DNA of 64,000 bases from Mesorhizobium sp. L-8-3 (GCF_016756615.1 NZ_AP023262.1:5023501-5087500); one strand, 5' to 3'. Positions 36,423 through 45,463 are shown, counted from the first letter of the stretch. The notes: a model not told the origin generated them from the letters alone. Made by a program: numbers and translations.

Positions 36423-37805
36423 TCAGTCGAGCCGGGACGCGGACAGGTGTTGACCGTTCTGGTGTAGCACCAGGCCGAAAGCTCGCCCCCCGGCTTCGGT
36501 TTCGAACGATATCTGGGCGTCCACCACCTTATAGAAGAACTCTTTCTCGCCCTGCGGGAATATCTCGGCCTCGACCTGCCCGGTGGCCTGCGCGAAGAGG
36601 CGATTATCCCGGCGGGTAACGGTCAGGATGAAGTCAGGAGCGAGTTGATAGCGGCCGACATAGAAGTCGAACAGTTTCGGATCGACCTTGGCGACCTTGC
36701 GCGGCCGCTTCGGCTCTGCCAGCGGAAGGGCCGCGTCGAGCAGATGCAGGCCGATGTCGTCGAAGCCCGCCGGTGCGGCAGCATTGGCGAGCACGACGAT
36801 GCCGGTGCGCGTTTTCGGGCGATAGCCGACAAAGGCCATATGGCCGCCCGTGCCTCCATTGTGCCAGATGATTTCGTCCCCGCCCTTCCTGCTGACCACC
36901 CAGCCAAGCGCCGTCTCGACGTCGCTCGCATCGATCGGTCGACGCGTGTCCGGCATGATGGCGAAGGCGGCGGCGAGCGGGGAATGACGAAATCCCAGCA
37001 CCGCCTCCAGGAAGTTCAGGAGGTCGTCGGCGGTCGAACGCAGGGCGCCGGCGCCCGGAAGGGTCGGCAGGTCCCAGTACGGGACAGGCTCCAGGGTCGC
37101 GTCATGCGCGACGGCGGCCCGGTCGCGCATGTCGGCCGATAGCGCCACTGCGGTACTGCGCATGTTGAGCGGCGAAGTGATACGCGCGCGGACCAGGCTC
37201 TCGTAGCTGGCGCCGGCGCCCATGGCCAACACGTGGCCGAGCAGGCCGTAGCCGAGATTGGAATATTCGTAGGCGGCGCCGATCTCACGGGTCAGTTCAT
37301 ACCGGGCCAGGAACTCATAGAGTTGCCCGACTGAATAGTCCGCGTAGGGGTTTGCAGGGTCGGCAGGGTCGAGGTTGTCGGGAAGGCGCGGCAGACCCGA
37401 GGTGTGGGTGGCGAGATCGACCAGGGTGATGGTCTTGCCGCTTCGCGCGGGCAAAATGGCCGCCGCAGGCAGATCGACAGCGGCCGCATCGGAAAGCGCC
37501 GCCTCGCGCCTTGCCACCATGTCGGCAAGGAGAAGCGCGGTGAACACCTTGGTGACGGAGCCGACTTCGAACACGGTACCGCCGTCGACGGCGCGTGCGT
37601 CGTCGCGGCCGCGCCTGCCATGGGCAATGATGCGGCGGCCGGAGGGATAGATCATGCCGACGACGATGCCGACGCTCTGCGCCTGGCTGTCGACCCGGTC
37701 GGACAGGATCTTCCTGATCTCTTCGTCACGTAGTGCCTCGGGTGAGGGGTGAGCGAGAGTGCAGACGGCCATTGGGAGCAATCCTCCGAGGATGAAGCGG
37801 CGCAT
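36423..37805 (-). CDS. Serine hydrolase (beta-lactamase/AmpC fold) with C-terminal DUF3471-like domain
   Basis: This 460-residue protein has the class C serine-hydrolase triad pattern: SVTK near residue 83 (Ser nucleophile, Lys base), YSN near 181, and HNGGTGG near 327. A signal peptide covers about residues 1-19 (MRRFILGGLLPMAVCTLAHP), so it is periplasmic. The last 110 residues (from FDFYVGRYQLAPDF) resemble the small beta domain often fused to such peptidases. It may be a D-Ala peptidase, esterase or amidase; the substrate is not visible. It is convergent with pyrG and transcribed from its own promoter. Confidence 0.88.
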   Translation of the reverse strand: MRRFILGGLLPMAVCTLAHPSPEALRDEEIRKILSDRVDSQAQSVGIVVGMIYPSGRRIIAHGRRGRDDARAVDGGTVFEVGSVTKVFTALLLADMVARREAALSDAAAVDLPAAAILPARSGKTITLVDLATHTSGLPRLPDNLDPADPANPYADYSVGQLYEFLARYELTREIGAAYEYSNLGYGLLGHVLAMGAGASYESLVRARITSPLNMRSTAVALSADMRDRAAVAHDATLEPVPYWDLPTLPGAGALRSTADDLLNFLEAVLGFRHSPLAAAFAIMPDTRRPIDASDVETALGWVVSRKGGDEIIWHNGGTGGHMAFVGYRPKTRTGIVVLANAAAPAGFDDIGLHLLDAALPLAEPKRPRKVAKVDPKLFDFYVGRYQLAPDFILTVTRRDNRLFAQATGQVEAEIFPQGEKEFFYKVVDAQISFETEAGGRAFGLVLHQNGQHLSASRLD

Positions 37806-38673
37806 GTCGCCTCCATGAGACAGTCCGGATCAAGTCGCGGTTCGGGCAAGACCTGTTCTCATCCGGCGCGAGTCGGTTGAGCCGCCGACATCTGACGGTC
37901 GTTCGATTGCGTCAGCATTGCATTTCGGCGGGCACGGCCCGGGCTCGGGCAGTCCTCTTGTCGCCGCCCCGCATCGCACCGCATCATAGATCTCTTCCGA
38001 ACTGATGAATCATGGGGGACCCGCGGCGAGCGCTCCTTCGACAGCCTCCTGATCCTGCGTTCAGGAGGGGCGAACAGTGGCCCGTGCCCGAGCGGGGCGG
38101 CGAAGGCACGGGCCGGCTCAGTTCCACGGGTCAGTCGAAGTCGTCGGGGCGAAAGTGAAGACTTCATTCGTCGCAGAGGCTGAGCCAATGTTGCGAGATC
38201 CGGGAATTGATATCGATTTGCCCCATCTCTCCGAAAAAATACACCGAGCCTATGGTCTTGCGGCCTACAGATCGCCGACGTCGGGTTCGCCTTTTCACTG
38301 TAAAGGCTTCTGACCGAGACTGTCACCCATCCGTTTGTAGGACGTCATCGACATTGCCGCCGACACGCTCGACCAATGTCTCCGATCGCCGGGGCAGGCG
38401 GGTTTTATGCCTCTTCCGAGCGTCGCGCCCGAGGCGCGGGCCGGGGAGCGGCGCGCCTCCGGAGCGTTCGCGGCCGATCGATCGATTTCAACAAGAACGA
38501 AAGCACCTATGACCCCGACCAAGACGGCGGGAAGTTTTCCTCAGCGCATCAAAATCGGGCGCATGGCAGCATCAGACGACGGGCTCCCAAGGAACTTTCT
38601 CACTTCCTCATGTCTGGACGCTTTTGTCATATGCTGGTTTCATCGAGCTACCGTTGTTGGAGACCAGACAAGA
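37806..38673. other. Spacer of 868 bp; only hairpins seen
   Basis: No credible gene was found between the serine hydrolase and the AI-2E-type permease. A 155-codon minus frame ending at 37859 and a 78-codon plus frame from 38077 have no family. Two perfect inverted repeats stand 11 bases apart: CCTCCTGA/TCAGGAGG at 38045-38068 and GCCCGTGCC/GGCACGGGC at 38080-38113. They could belong to a small RNA. Confidence 0.45.
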
Positions 38674-39768
38674 ATGAGGCAAGCGAGCAAAGCCACGGCG
38701 GCCGGCGGTGGCATGCCGGCTTTGGAAGCGCGGGCGACCGACCTGGTAATTCGCCTGGCATTCCTGGGACTCTTCGCCTACTGGTCGATCGAGCTGGTGC
38801 GACCGTTCCTGCCGGTGGTGATCTGGGCGGTGCTGCTCGCGGTGGCACTCTATCCAGCATATGCATGGCTCGCCCGGCGCCTCGGAGGGCGGCAGAGCCT
38901 CGCGGCGGCTATCATCACCGGACTCGCGCTCCTCACCATTCTCGGGCCGGTCAGCATGCTCGCCGCGAGCCTCGTCGAAACGGTGCAGTGGCTCGCGGCC
39001 GGGCTGCAGGCGGGGACGCTCAGGGTGCCGCCACCGCCGGCCGGAGTGGCGGACTGGCCCGTGGTCGGAGAGCAGGCGCACGAGGCCTGGGCGCTCGCCT
39101 CGACCAGCCTCGACGACGCTCTCAAAAGGTACGGGACAGCGGTGCTTCCCGCCGGCGGGACGATTCTCGGCAAGATCGCTGCGATCGGCGGCGACATCCT
39201 GAAGTTTGTGGTTTCGGTGGTGATCATGGGCTTTCTCTTCCGGCCTGGGGCCCGGCTTGCGGAGGGCGCGCGGGCGTTCGCCGGCCGGCTGGTCGCCCCG
39301 CGCGGGGCCCATTTCGTGGACCTCGCCGGAGCCACCATCCGCAACGTCTCGCGCGGGGTCATCGGCGTAGCTCTGCTGCAGACGCTGATGGCAGGTATCG
39401 TTCTGGTGGTCGCCGGCGTTCCGGGTGCGGGTCTGCTCGCCTTCGGGATCCTGATATTCTGCACTGTCCAGATCGGCCCGGCGCCCGTCCTCGTGCCGAC
39501 CATCATATGGGCGTGGACGGCGATGAGCGCGGGCGCGGCCCTGATCCTCACGCTCGTGCTGGTGCCAGTGATGCTGGTCGACAACGTGCTGAAGCCGATC
39601 CTCATCGCGCGCGGCCTGACCACACCGATACTGGTAATCCTGACCGGCGTGATCGGGGGGACCATCACATACGGCCTGGTGGGTCTCTTTCTCGGACCGA
39701 TCGTGCTCGCCGTCTTCTACGAACTCGTCGTGGCCTGGGTTCGACTTGAGGACCCGGGAGCGTCGTGA
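38674..39768 (+). CDS. AI-2E family transporter (PerM/TqsA-type permease)
   Basis: This 364-residue inner-membrane protein has about eight helices. The family hallmarks are ELVRPFLPVVIWAVLLAVALYP near residue 40, a soluble loop after helix 3, and the C-terminal block DNVLKPILIARGLTTPILVILTG with GLVGLFLGPIVLAVFYEL. Members export varied small molecules or Na+; the AI-2 name does not prove autoinducer transport. The start at 38674 has GGAG about 10 bp upstream; the frame is open to 38407 but reads as noise. It converges on the Ca2+/H+ antiporter. Confidence 0.88.
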   Translation: MRQASKATAAGGGMPALEARATDLVIRLAFLGLFAYWSIELVRPFLPVVIWAVLLAVALYPAYAWLARRLGGRQSLAAAIITGLALLTILGPVSMLAASLVETVQWLAAGLQAGTLRVPPPPAGVADWPVVGEQAHEAWALASTSLDDALKRYGTAVLPAGGTILGKIAAIGGDILKFVVSVVIMGFLFRPGARLAEGARAFAGRLVAPRGAHFVDLAGATIRNVSRGVIGVALLQTLMAGIVLVVAGVPGAGLLAFGILIFCTVQIGPAPVLVPTIIWAWTAMSAGAALILTLVLVPVMLVDNVLKPILIARGLTTPILVILTGVIGGTITYGLVGLFLGPIVLAVFYELVVAWVRLEDPGAS

Positions 39769-39802
39769 TCGGCCCAAGACCAGATCGTCGGCGTCCTCGG
39801 CA

Positions 39803-40888
39803 CTATGCTGCGGGCGGAAGCAGGAAAAGGGTCAGCGCGAAGATCGCATAAACCATCAGGATCATGACTCCGGCGAACCAGGCGGACCGTCCCCCGTTTG
39901 CCATCAGCGTCGCCGTCATGGTCGCGATCAGCATCATCACGATGGCGCCCGGCCAGAATTGGAGGCTCATCGGCGCCGGCCCGATGACGTAGCTCAGGAT
40001 CACAAGCAGCGGCGCCACAAAGAGCGCGATCTGTGCCGCGCTGCCGAGGGCAATGCCCACGCTGAGGTCGAGCCGGTCCTTGGCGGCCGCGGCGAAGGCG
40101 GTCGTCATCTCGGCGGCGCCGCCGACGAGGGCGACGACCACGAAGCCGACGAAGGCGGGCGTCATGCCCAGGGTCTCGGCCGCCATCTGCACTGACGCCA
40201 CGAATATCTCGCTGACGAGCGCGACCAGCAGTGTCACCACGGCGAGGGTTACGAGTGCAACCGTTACGGGCCAGGGCGCCTCGCCGGCTTCACCATGGCC
40301 GATGCTTGCGAAGGCCTCCTTGTGGGTCTTCAGCGAAAAGACCATCCCGAGACCGTAGGCAAGGATCAGGAGCGCTGCCAGACCGAGGCTGAGCGGTTGG
40401 GCGACCGCCTCCCGGCCATCCACCTGGGCAACGAGGGAAGGTACGAGCAGGGCAACGGTGGCGAGGAACAGCAGAGCCGACTGAAAGCGGGCGCTTACGC
40501 GGTTGAACTGCTGCTCATGGTGCCTGAGGCCGCCGATCAGGAACGAGCCGCCGAACATGAAGAGGGTGTTGGTCACGATGGCTCCGGCGATCGAGGCTTT
40601 CACCAGCAGGTGCTGGCCGGCTTGAAGCGCCGTCAGGGCGATGACGAGTTCGGTCAGGTTGCCAAGCGTCGCGTTCAGCAGCCCCCCGACCGCATCCCCC
40701 GTGCGCTCAGCCACCGATTCCGTAGCGCGGCTGAGAAGGGCCGCCAACGGAATGATGGCGAGGACCGAGAGCAGGAACAGCAGGGTGTGCCGCTCCGGCC
40801 AGACTCGCTCGCCCGCGAAGACGATCGGAACGAACACCAAGAGCCAAAGCAATGGGGTGGCGCGAACCTCACCGAATATGCGTCTCAC
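39803..40888 (-). CDS. Calcium/proton exchanger (CaCA/Cax family)
   Basis: This 361-residue antiporter has about 11 helices and the two alpha repeats of the family: NATLGNLTELVIALTALQAG near residue 75 and VGGAAEMTTAFAAAAKDRLDLSVGIALGS near 260, each with the essential Glu. It would expel Ca2+ (or other cations) in exchange for H+. The start is a GTG at 40888 with GGAG six bases upstream, which gives the usual length; the longer frame to 41041 would cross the FNR-type box at 40965. It is divergent from the HlyD/SulP/PPK2 operon and shares its control region. Confidence 0.88.
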   Translation of the reverse strand: MRRIFGEVRATPLLWLLVFVPIVFAGERVWPERHTLLFLLSVLAIIPLAALLSRATESVAERTGDAVGGLLNATLGNLTELVIALTALQAGQHLLVKASIAGAIVTNTLFMFGGSFLIGGLRHHEQQFNRVSARFQSALLFLATVALLVPSLVAQVDGREAVAQPLSLGLAALLILAYGLGMVFSLKTHKEAFASIGHGEAGEAPWPVTVALVTLAVVTLLVALVSEIFVASVQMAAETLGMTPAFVGFVVVALVGGAAEMTTAFAAAAKDRLDLSVGIALGSAAQIALFVAPLLVILSYVIGPAPMSLQFWPGAIVMMLIATMTATLMANGGRSAWFAGVMILMVYAIFALTLFLLPPAA

Positions 40889-40964
40889 GTCCGGCTCCGT
40901 CCGATAAGCGCTGATGGCAACGATCCTGAGCAGGCAATGCGTATCACGTTCCACGTACCGGGTG

Positions 40965-40978
40965 TTGATTTGCGTCAA
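40965..40978. promoter_or_regulatory. FNR/FixK-type binding site, antiporter side
   Basis: TTGAT-TTGC-GTCAA matches the FNR/FixK/DNR palindrome TTGAT-N4-ATCAA at 9 of 10 fixed positions. It lies 76 bp upstream of the antiporter GTG. Confidence 0.7.
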
Positions 40979-41097
40979 ATCTCGCCCCGCCGAGGACAAA
41001 ACAATCTGCTGCGTCAGAGATAACCCCCGCGCAGGTACCACATTGTGAAAGCCGGGGAGCGCCGCGGCTGGTCGAGGCTGCTATCCGCGGTGCCCCT

Positions 41098-41111
41098 TTG
41101 ACAAAGATCAA
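41098..41111. promoter_or_regulatory. FNR/FixK-type binding site, operon side
   Basis: TTGAC-AAAG-ATCAA matches the FNR/FixK/DNR palindrome at 9 of 10 fixed positions. It lies 93 bp upstream of the ATG of the small membrane protein, a common distance for an activator site at about -40 of a short-leader transcript. Confidence 0.75.
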
Positions 41112-41204
41112 TGCTTGGGCTCTTGATATCATTCAGACATGAACCATTCCGCGCCGGGCTGCACGGGACCGCGCCAAGGCGGTTCTTTGGAAGGGTGACG
41201 CCTG

Positions 41205-41645
41205 ATGGAACACGAAGCAGCGATCAACCCCGCGGCGCCCCACCACCTGCCGTTCTTCATCGCGGCACCCGGGCAGACCGATGTGCTTTTCGTGGCGACG
41301 GGCATCGTGGTGCTGCTCGCCGTGGTCGGTATCGGCATCTTCTACTTCAAGCTCCATGCGCTTCCCGAGCAGATGGCGCATCGCGGCCAGAAGGTGCAGT
41401 TCGAGATCGTCGCGGTGCTGGCGCTCATCGCGCTCTTCACCCACAACCATGCGTTCTGGATCGCCGCGCTGCTGCTCGCCCTCGTCCCGCTGCCTGATTT
41501 CTCGACCCCGCTGAACTCGATGGCCCAGTCGCTGGGGCGGATGGCCGGGCGCCGCGAGCCTGACGTGCCGGCGCAAGCCGACGAACCCGCCGTTCCGGCG
41601 GCCGCAGCGGCGGAGCCTCTGCCGCTCGGGCAGAAAAGGGCCTGA
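41205..41645 (+). CDS. Small membrane protein paired with an HlyD adaptor (DUF3302-like)
   Basis: This 146-residue protein has two hydrophobic segments, at about residues 27-48 (DVLFVATGIVVLLAVVGIGI) and 68-92 (VLALIALFTHNHAFWIAALL), and a Pro/Ala-rich tail. The layout and the LHALPEQMAHRGQKVQFE loop recall YibI/DUF3302 proteins, which sit next to YibH-type HlyD proteins; this is inference. GGAAGGG precedes the ATG. The next gene starts 3 bp after its stop. It is first in the operon with the HlyD, SulP and PPK2 genes. Confidence 0.7.
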   Translation: MEHEAAINPAAPHHLPFFIAAPGQTDVLFVATGIVVLLAVVGIGIFYFKLHALPEQMAHRGQKVQFEIVAVLALIALFTHNHAFWIAALLLALVPLPDFSTPLNSMAQSLGRMAGRREPDVPAQADEPAVPAAAAAEPLPLGQKRA

Positions 41646-41648
41646 GCC

Positions 41649-42878
41649 ATGCTGGAACTCACCCTCTGTTCGATACTGACGATCCTGCCGGACTTCCTCT
41701 ACCGCCGTTTCGTGCAGGGCAAGCGGATCGGCCGCGAGATCACCTTGTTCTCCGTCTGGTATGAACTGCGCTGGGGGATCACCCTTTGCCTGATCCTGAC
41801 CGTCAGCCTGATCACCACGATCTTCTATTTCCATCCCTCCACCAAGGCCGCCACCTCCATCTTCCGCACCGTCACCATCCTGCCGGAGACCAACGGCCGC
41901 GTGGCGGAAACCTTTGTCGAGATCAATCAGAAGGTGGCAAAGGACCAGCCCCTCTTCCGGCTGGACAGCACCGCGCAGGAGGCGGCCGTCGAGACCGCCA
42001 AGCGCCGGATCGCCGAGATCGACGCCACCATGGTCGTCGCCCGGTCGCAGCTCAAGGAAGCGGACGGCCGGATCGCCCAGGCGCGCGGGGTTCTGCGGCA
42101 GGCGCAGGACGAGTACGATACCCGCGCCGACCTGTTCCGGCGCAATCCCAACGCGATCCCCGAGCGGGAAGTCGAGCAGGCGCTGGTCAGGGTCGACACC
42201 CAGCAAGGCCTGGTGGACGCCGCCGAAGCCTCCCGGGAGGCCATCGTGTCGCAGATCGACTTCCAGCTCCCCGCCCAGAAGGCCAGCGCCGAGGCCGCGC
42301 TGCACCAGGCGCGGGTCGATCTCGAAAAGACCCTCGTCGTCGCCGGCACCGACGGCATCGTCCAGCAGTTCGCGCTCAGGCCGGGCGATGTCGTCAACCC
42401 GATGCTCCGGCCCGCCGGCATCCTGGTGCCCGAGCGCAAGGTCACGGGCCTCGTCGCCGGTTTCGGGCAGATCGAGGCGCAGGTGATAAGGCCCGGCATG
42501 GTCGGCGAGGTCGCCTGCATCGCCAAGCCCTGGACCATCGTCCCGATGGTGGTGACGGAGGTCCAGCACGTCATCGCCAGCGGCCAAGTCCGTCCGACCG
42601 ACCAGCTCGTCGATGTCGGGCAAATGGCGCGCCCCGGCACCATCACCGTCATCATGCAGCCGCTCTTTGCGGGCCAGCTCGACGACCTGCCCCAGGGCAG
42701 CAGCTGCATCGCCAACGCCTATACCAGCAACCATGACGCGCTGCAGGACCCCGACATCGGCGCCTTCCGTGCCTTCGTGCTCCACGCGATCGACGCCACC
42801 GGCGTGGTGCATGCGATGATCCTGCGGATGCAGGCGCTTCTCCTGCCGATCCAGACGCTGGTCCTGGGCGGGCACTGA
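41649..42878 (+). CDS. HlyD family secretion/efflux adaptor (YibH/EmrA-like)
   Basis: This 409-residue periplasmic adaptor has a cytosolic N terminus of about 45 residues, one helix (ITLCLILTVSLITTIFYF), and then the biotinyl-lipoyl-like half around TVTILPETNGRVAETFVEINQKVAKDQPLFRLD. A long coiled-coil hairpin covers about residues 115-235 (many Ala, Gln, Glu, Arg). The second lipoyl half reads LVVAGTDGIVQQFALRPGDVV. No transporter of the MFS or ABC type is adjacent, so the partner is unknown; YibH-type proteins share this isolation. It lies 3 bp after the small membrane protein gene. Confidence 0.88.
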   Translation: MLELTLCSILTILPDFLYRRFVQGKRIGREITLFSVWYELRWGITLCLILTVSLITTIFYFHPSTKAATSIFRTVTILPETNGRVAETFVEINQKVAKDQPLFRLDSTAQEAAVETAKRRIAEIDATMVVARSQLKEADGRIAQARGVLRQAQDEYDTRADLFRRNPNAIPEREVEQALVRVDTQQGLVDAAEASREAIVSQIDFQLPAQKASAEAALHQARVDLEKTLVVAGTDGIVQQFALRPGDVVNPMLRPAGILVPERKVTGLVAGFGQIEAQVIRPGMVGEVACIAKPWTIVPMVVTEVQHVIASGQVRPTDQLVDVGQMARPGTITVIMQPLFAGQLDDLPQGSSCIANAYTSNHDALQDPDIGAFRAFVLHAIDATGVVHAMILRMQALLLPIQTLVLGGH

Positions 42879-42895
42879 TCGGAGACCCGCAGATA

Positions 42896-44614
42896 ATGGC
42901 CAACGACGGACAAGCGTGGCGGCTTCCGGTGCTGACGAGCCTCGAGGGCTACAGACCCGCCTGGCTCCGGAGCGACATTTCTGCGGGGCTCGCCATCGCG
43001 GCGGTGGGGCTGCCGAGCGCCATCGCCTACCCGGCGATTGCCGGGCTGCCGCCGGAAACCGGTCTCTATGCCAGTATCGCGCCGCTGGTGGCCTACGCGG
43101 TCTTCGGCCCGTCGCGACAACTCATCGTCGGACCGGACGCGGCGACCATGACGGTGCTGGCGGCGGTGCTGGCGACGATCTTTGCGACGCCGGCGGTGAC
43201 GGCCGACCGCGTCGCCGTGGCCGCACTGCTGGCGCTCGCCGTCGGGGCACTCTGCCTCATCGCCCGGGTGCTGCGGCTGGGCGTGCTCGCGACCTTCCTT
43301 TCGCGACCGATCCTGACCGGCTTCTTCGCAGGCATCTCGCTCTCGATCATGATCGGCCAGATCGGCCGGCTTACCGGCGTGAAGATCGAATCGGACGGGC
43401 TGCTGCGACCGATATTCGAGATCGTCGGCAAGGCCAGCCTCATCCACTGGCCCTCGCTTGCGCTCGGCGTGGCGATGTTCCTCGTGCTCCAGGCGGTCCA
43501 GCTTCGCAAGCTGCCGGTGCCCGGACCGGTCGTCGTCGTGGTGCTGGCGGTCGCGCTGTCTGCCCTGTTCGATTTCGAAGGACGCGGAATCGCGGTCGTC
43601 GGGGACATCCCAACCGACCTGCCACGGCTTGCCCTGCCGGCCTATTCCGGCGTCCCGCTCGATCTGATCGTGCTCGGTGCCGCCTCGATCTTCCTGGTCA
43701 GCTTCGGCGCGGGCATCGTGACGGCCCGAAGCTTCGGCGCTCGCGGCGGCTACGAGGTCGACCCTAACCGCGAACTGACGGGGTTCGGCGCAGCCAATGT
43801 CGCCGCTGGCTTCTTCGCCGCGTTTCCGGTCACCGCCTCCGATTCCCGGACTGCCGTCAACTCTACGGTCGGCGGGCGCAGCCAGATCGCAGCGATCGTC
43901 GCGGCGGCGGTGCTCGTGGCTGCGCTCCTGTTCCTGGGACCAGCCCTGCGCATCCTGCCCATGCCGGCGCTCGGCGCCATTCTGGTGGCGGCGGCCCTCA
44001 GCCTTATCGACGTCGAGGCGCTGCGCGAGATCTGGCGGATCAGCCGGATCGAGTTCCTGTTCGCTATGATCGCCCTGGCTGGCCCGCTCAGTCTGGGGGT
44101 CCTGCAGGGGATCGTGATCGCGGTCGGCGCAACCCTCGTCTACCTCCTCTACAAGTGGGCGAATCCCCGCGACGCGCTGCTTGGGCGCATTCCCGGCCGC
44201 GACGGCTTCTACAAGCTCCACCGCTCGCCTGAGGCGCGATCCGAGCCAGGCCTCGCGCTCGTCATGGTCCAGGGCAGCCTGCTGTTCTTCAACAGCGACA
44301 ACGTCAAGGCGCGGCTGCGCGCCATTGCCTCCGAACTTCCGTCCGGAACCGAGTGGTTCGTGCTGGATGCGAGCGCGATCGCCCAGGTCGACAGCACCGG
44401 CGCCGCCATGCTGTCGGGCATCGCCGACGAGTTCGCCGCGCGTGGCCTCGCTCTCGGCCTCGCAGAGGTCCACAGCGAAGCGCTCGGGTTGCTCGAACGT
44501 GCCGGCGTGATCGACAGGATCGGCGCCGCGATGGTTTTCGACGACCTGGAAGACGCCTTGCGCGCGTTTCGGGCGCGGGAGCGCTTGCCCTCTGGTAGTA
44601 TAGAACCGTCGTAG
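42896..44614 (+). CDS. SulP family inorganic anion transporter with STAS domain
   Basis: This 572-residue transporter has a membrane part of 10-12 helices starting after SDISAGLAIAAVGLPSAIAYPAIAG, with LPPETGLYASIAPLVAYAVFG and FPVTASDSRTAVN. The C-terminal STAS domain (about residues 440-570) contains LDASAIAQVDSTGAAML, with the loop Ser region found in SulP regulators. Members carry sulfate, bicarbonate or other anions; the substrate is not decided by sequence. GGAG lies about 11 bp before the ATG. It is third in the operon and precedes the PPK2 gene by 15 bp. Confidence 0.92.
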   Translation: MANDGQAWRLPVLTSLEGYRPAWLRSDISAGLAIAAVGLPSAIAYPAIAGLPPETGLYASIAPLVAYAVFGPSRQLIVGPDAATMTVLAAVLATIFATPAVTADRVAVAALLALAVGALCLIARVLRLGVLATFLSRPILTGFFAGISLSIMIGQIGRLTGVKIESDGLLRPIFEIVGKASLIHWPSLALGVAMFLVLQAVQLRKLPVPGPVVVVVLAVALSALFDFEGRGIAVVGDIPTDLPRLALPAYSGVPLDLIVLGAASIFLVSFGAGIVTARSFGARGGYEVDPNRELTGFGAANVAAGFFAAFPVTASDSRTAVNSTVGGRSQIAAIVAAAVLVAALLFLGPALRILPMPALGAILVAAALSLIDVEALREIWRISRIEFLFAMIALAGPLSLGVLQGIVIAVGATLVYLLYKWANPRDALLGRIPGRDGFYKLHRSPEARSEPGLALVMVQGSLLFFNSDNVKARLRAIASELPSGTEWFVLDASAIAQVDSTGAAMLSGIADEFAARGLALGLAEVHSEALGLLERAGVIDRIGAAMVFDDLEDALRAFRARERLPSGSIEPS

Positions 44615-44629
44615 AAGAAACGTCCGGAC

Positions 44630-45463
44630 ATGGAGGAGACTTTGGCCAAGAAGAACAAGGATGCGGAAACTGGCGCCGAACTGACCAAGAAGGAGCGGAA
44701 CCGCGCCTACGAGAAGGAAATCGCCCGCCTGCAGGTCGAGATCGCCCACCTGCAGGCCTGGGTGAAGGAGACAGGCGCGCGCATCGTCATTATCTTCGAG
44801 GGCCGCGACGCGGCCGGCAAGGGCGGAGTGATCAAGCGATTCGTCGAGCGGGTCAGTCCGCGGGTGTTCCGCGTGGTGGCGCTGCCCTCGCCGAGCGACC
44901 GCGAGAAGACCCAGATGTACTTCCAGCGGTACATGGCGCAACTTCCGGCGGCCGGCGAGGTGGTGATCTTCGACCGCTCCTGGTACAACCGCCCCGGCGT
45001 GGAGCGGGTGATGGGCTTTACCCCCGAGGACAAGATCACCCGGTTCCTCCAGGAGGTCCCGCACCTCGAGGGACTGATCGTCGAAGGCGGCATCATGCTC
45101 CTGAAGTACTTTCTCGACGTCAGCGAGGAGGAGCAGGAGCGGCGCTTCCGCCAGCGTATCGACGACCCTGTTCGCCAGTGGAAGCTGAGCCCGATGGACA
45201 TCGAGAGCTACCGTCGCTGGTGGGACTACACCAGGGCCTACGACGAGATGATCCGCGCGACCGATTCGCCGCATGCACCTTGGTGGATCGTGGACTCCAA
45301 CGACAAGAAGTCGGCGCGGATCAACTGCATCACCCACATCCTGAAGTCGATTCCCTACAAGCGGATCAAGTTCGACGAGCCGAAGCTTGGCAAGCGCCAG
45401 AAGCGCCCGGACGACTTCGTCGCGAACACGACCGCCCGCAACGTCGTGCCGAGCGTGTTCTGA
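44630..45463 (+). CDS. ppk2: Polyphosphate kinase 2
   Basis: This protein of up to 277 residues is a class I PPK2, which moves phosphate between polyphosphate and ADP or GDP. Walker A is FEGRDAAGKGGVIKRF near residue 58 and Walker B/lid is VIFDRSWYNRPGVERVMG near 115. The C-terminal DSNDKKSARINCITHIL segment is typical. The start may be the ATG at 44630 or the TTG at 44642: GGAGGAG lies inside the first codons, just ahead of the TTG. It is last in the operon, which links polyphosphate use to anion and efflux transport. Confidence 0.93.
   Translation: MEETLAKKNKDAETGAELTKKERNRAYEKEIARLQVEIAHLQAWVKETGARIVIIFEGRDAAGKGGVIKRFVERVSPRVFRVVALPSPSDREKTQMYFQRYMAQLPAAGEVVIFDRSWYNRPGVERVMGFTPEDKITRFLQEVPHLEGLIVEGGIMLLKYFLDVSEEEQERRFRQRIDDPVRQWKLSPMDIESYRRWWDYTRAYDEMIRATDSPHAPWWIVDSNDKKSARINCITHILKSIPYKRIKFDEPKLGKRQKRPDDFVANTTARNVVPSVF

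Larger units (their letters stand above)
40889..41204. promoter_or_regulatory. Divergent control region with two FNR-type boxes
   Basis: This 316-bp region separates the Cax gene from the small membrane protein gene. Apart from the two boxes listed separately it holds no gene. The boxes are 120 bp apart, one nearer each start codon, which fits separate control of the two directions. Confidence 0.6.

Noticed and set aside
37859..38326. 155-codon minus frame in the spacer before the permease
   Set aside because: No family, no ribosome site, strongly Arg/Ser-biased; more likely noise.
42719..45337. 872-codon minus frame across SulP and PPK2
   Set aside because: Antisense to two clear genes; composition is Arg/His/Asp-rich shadow sequence.
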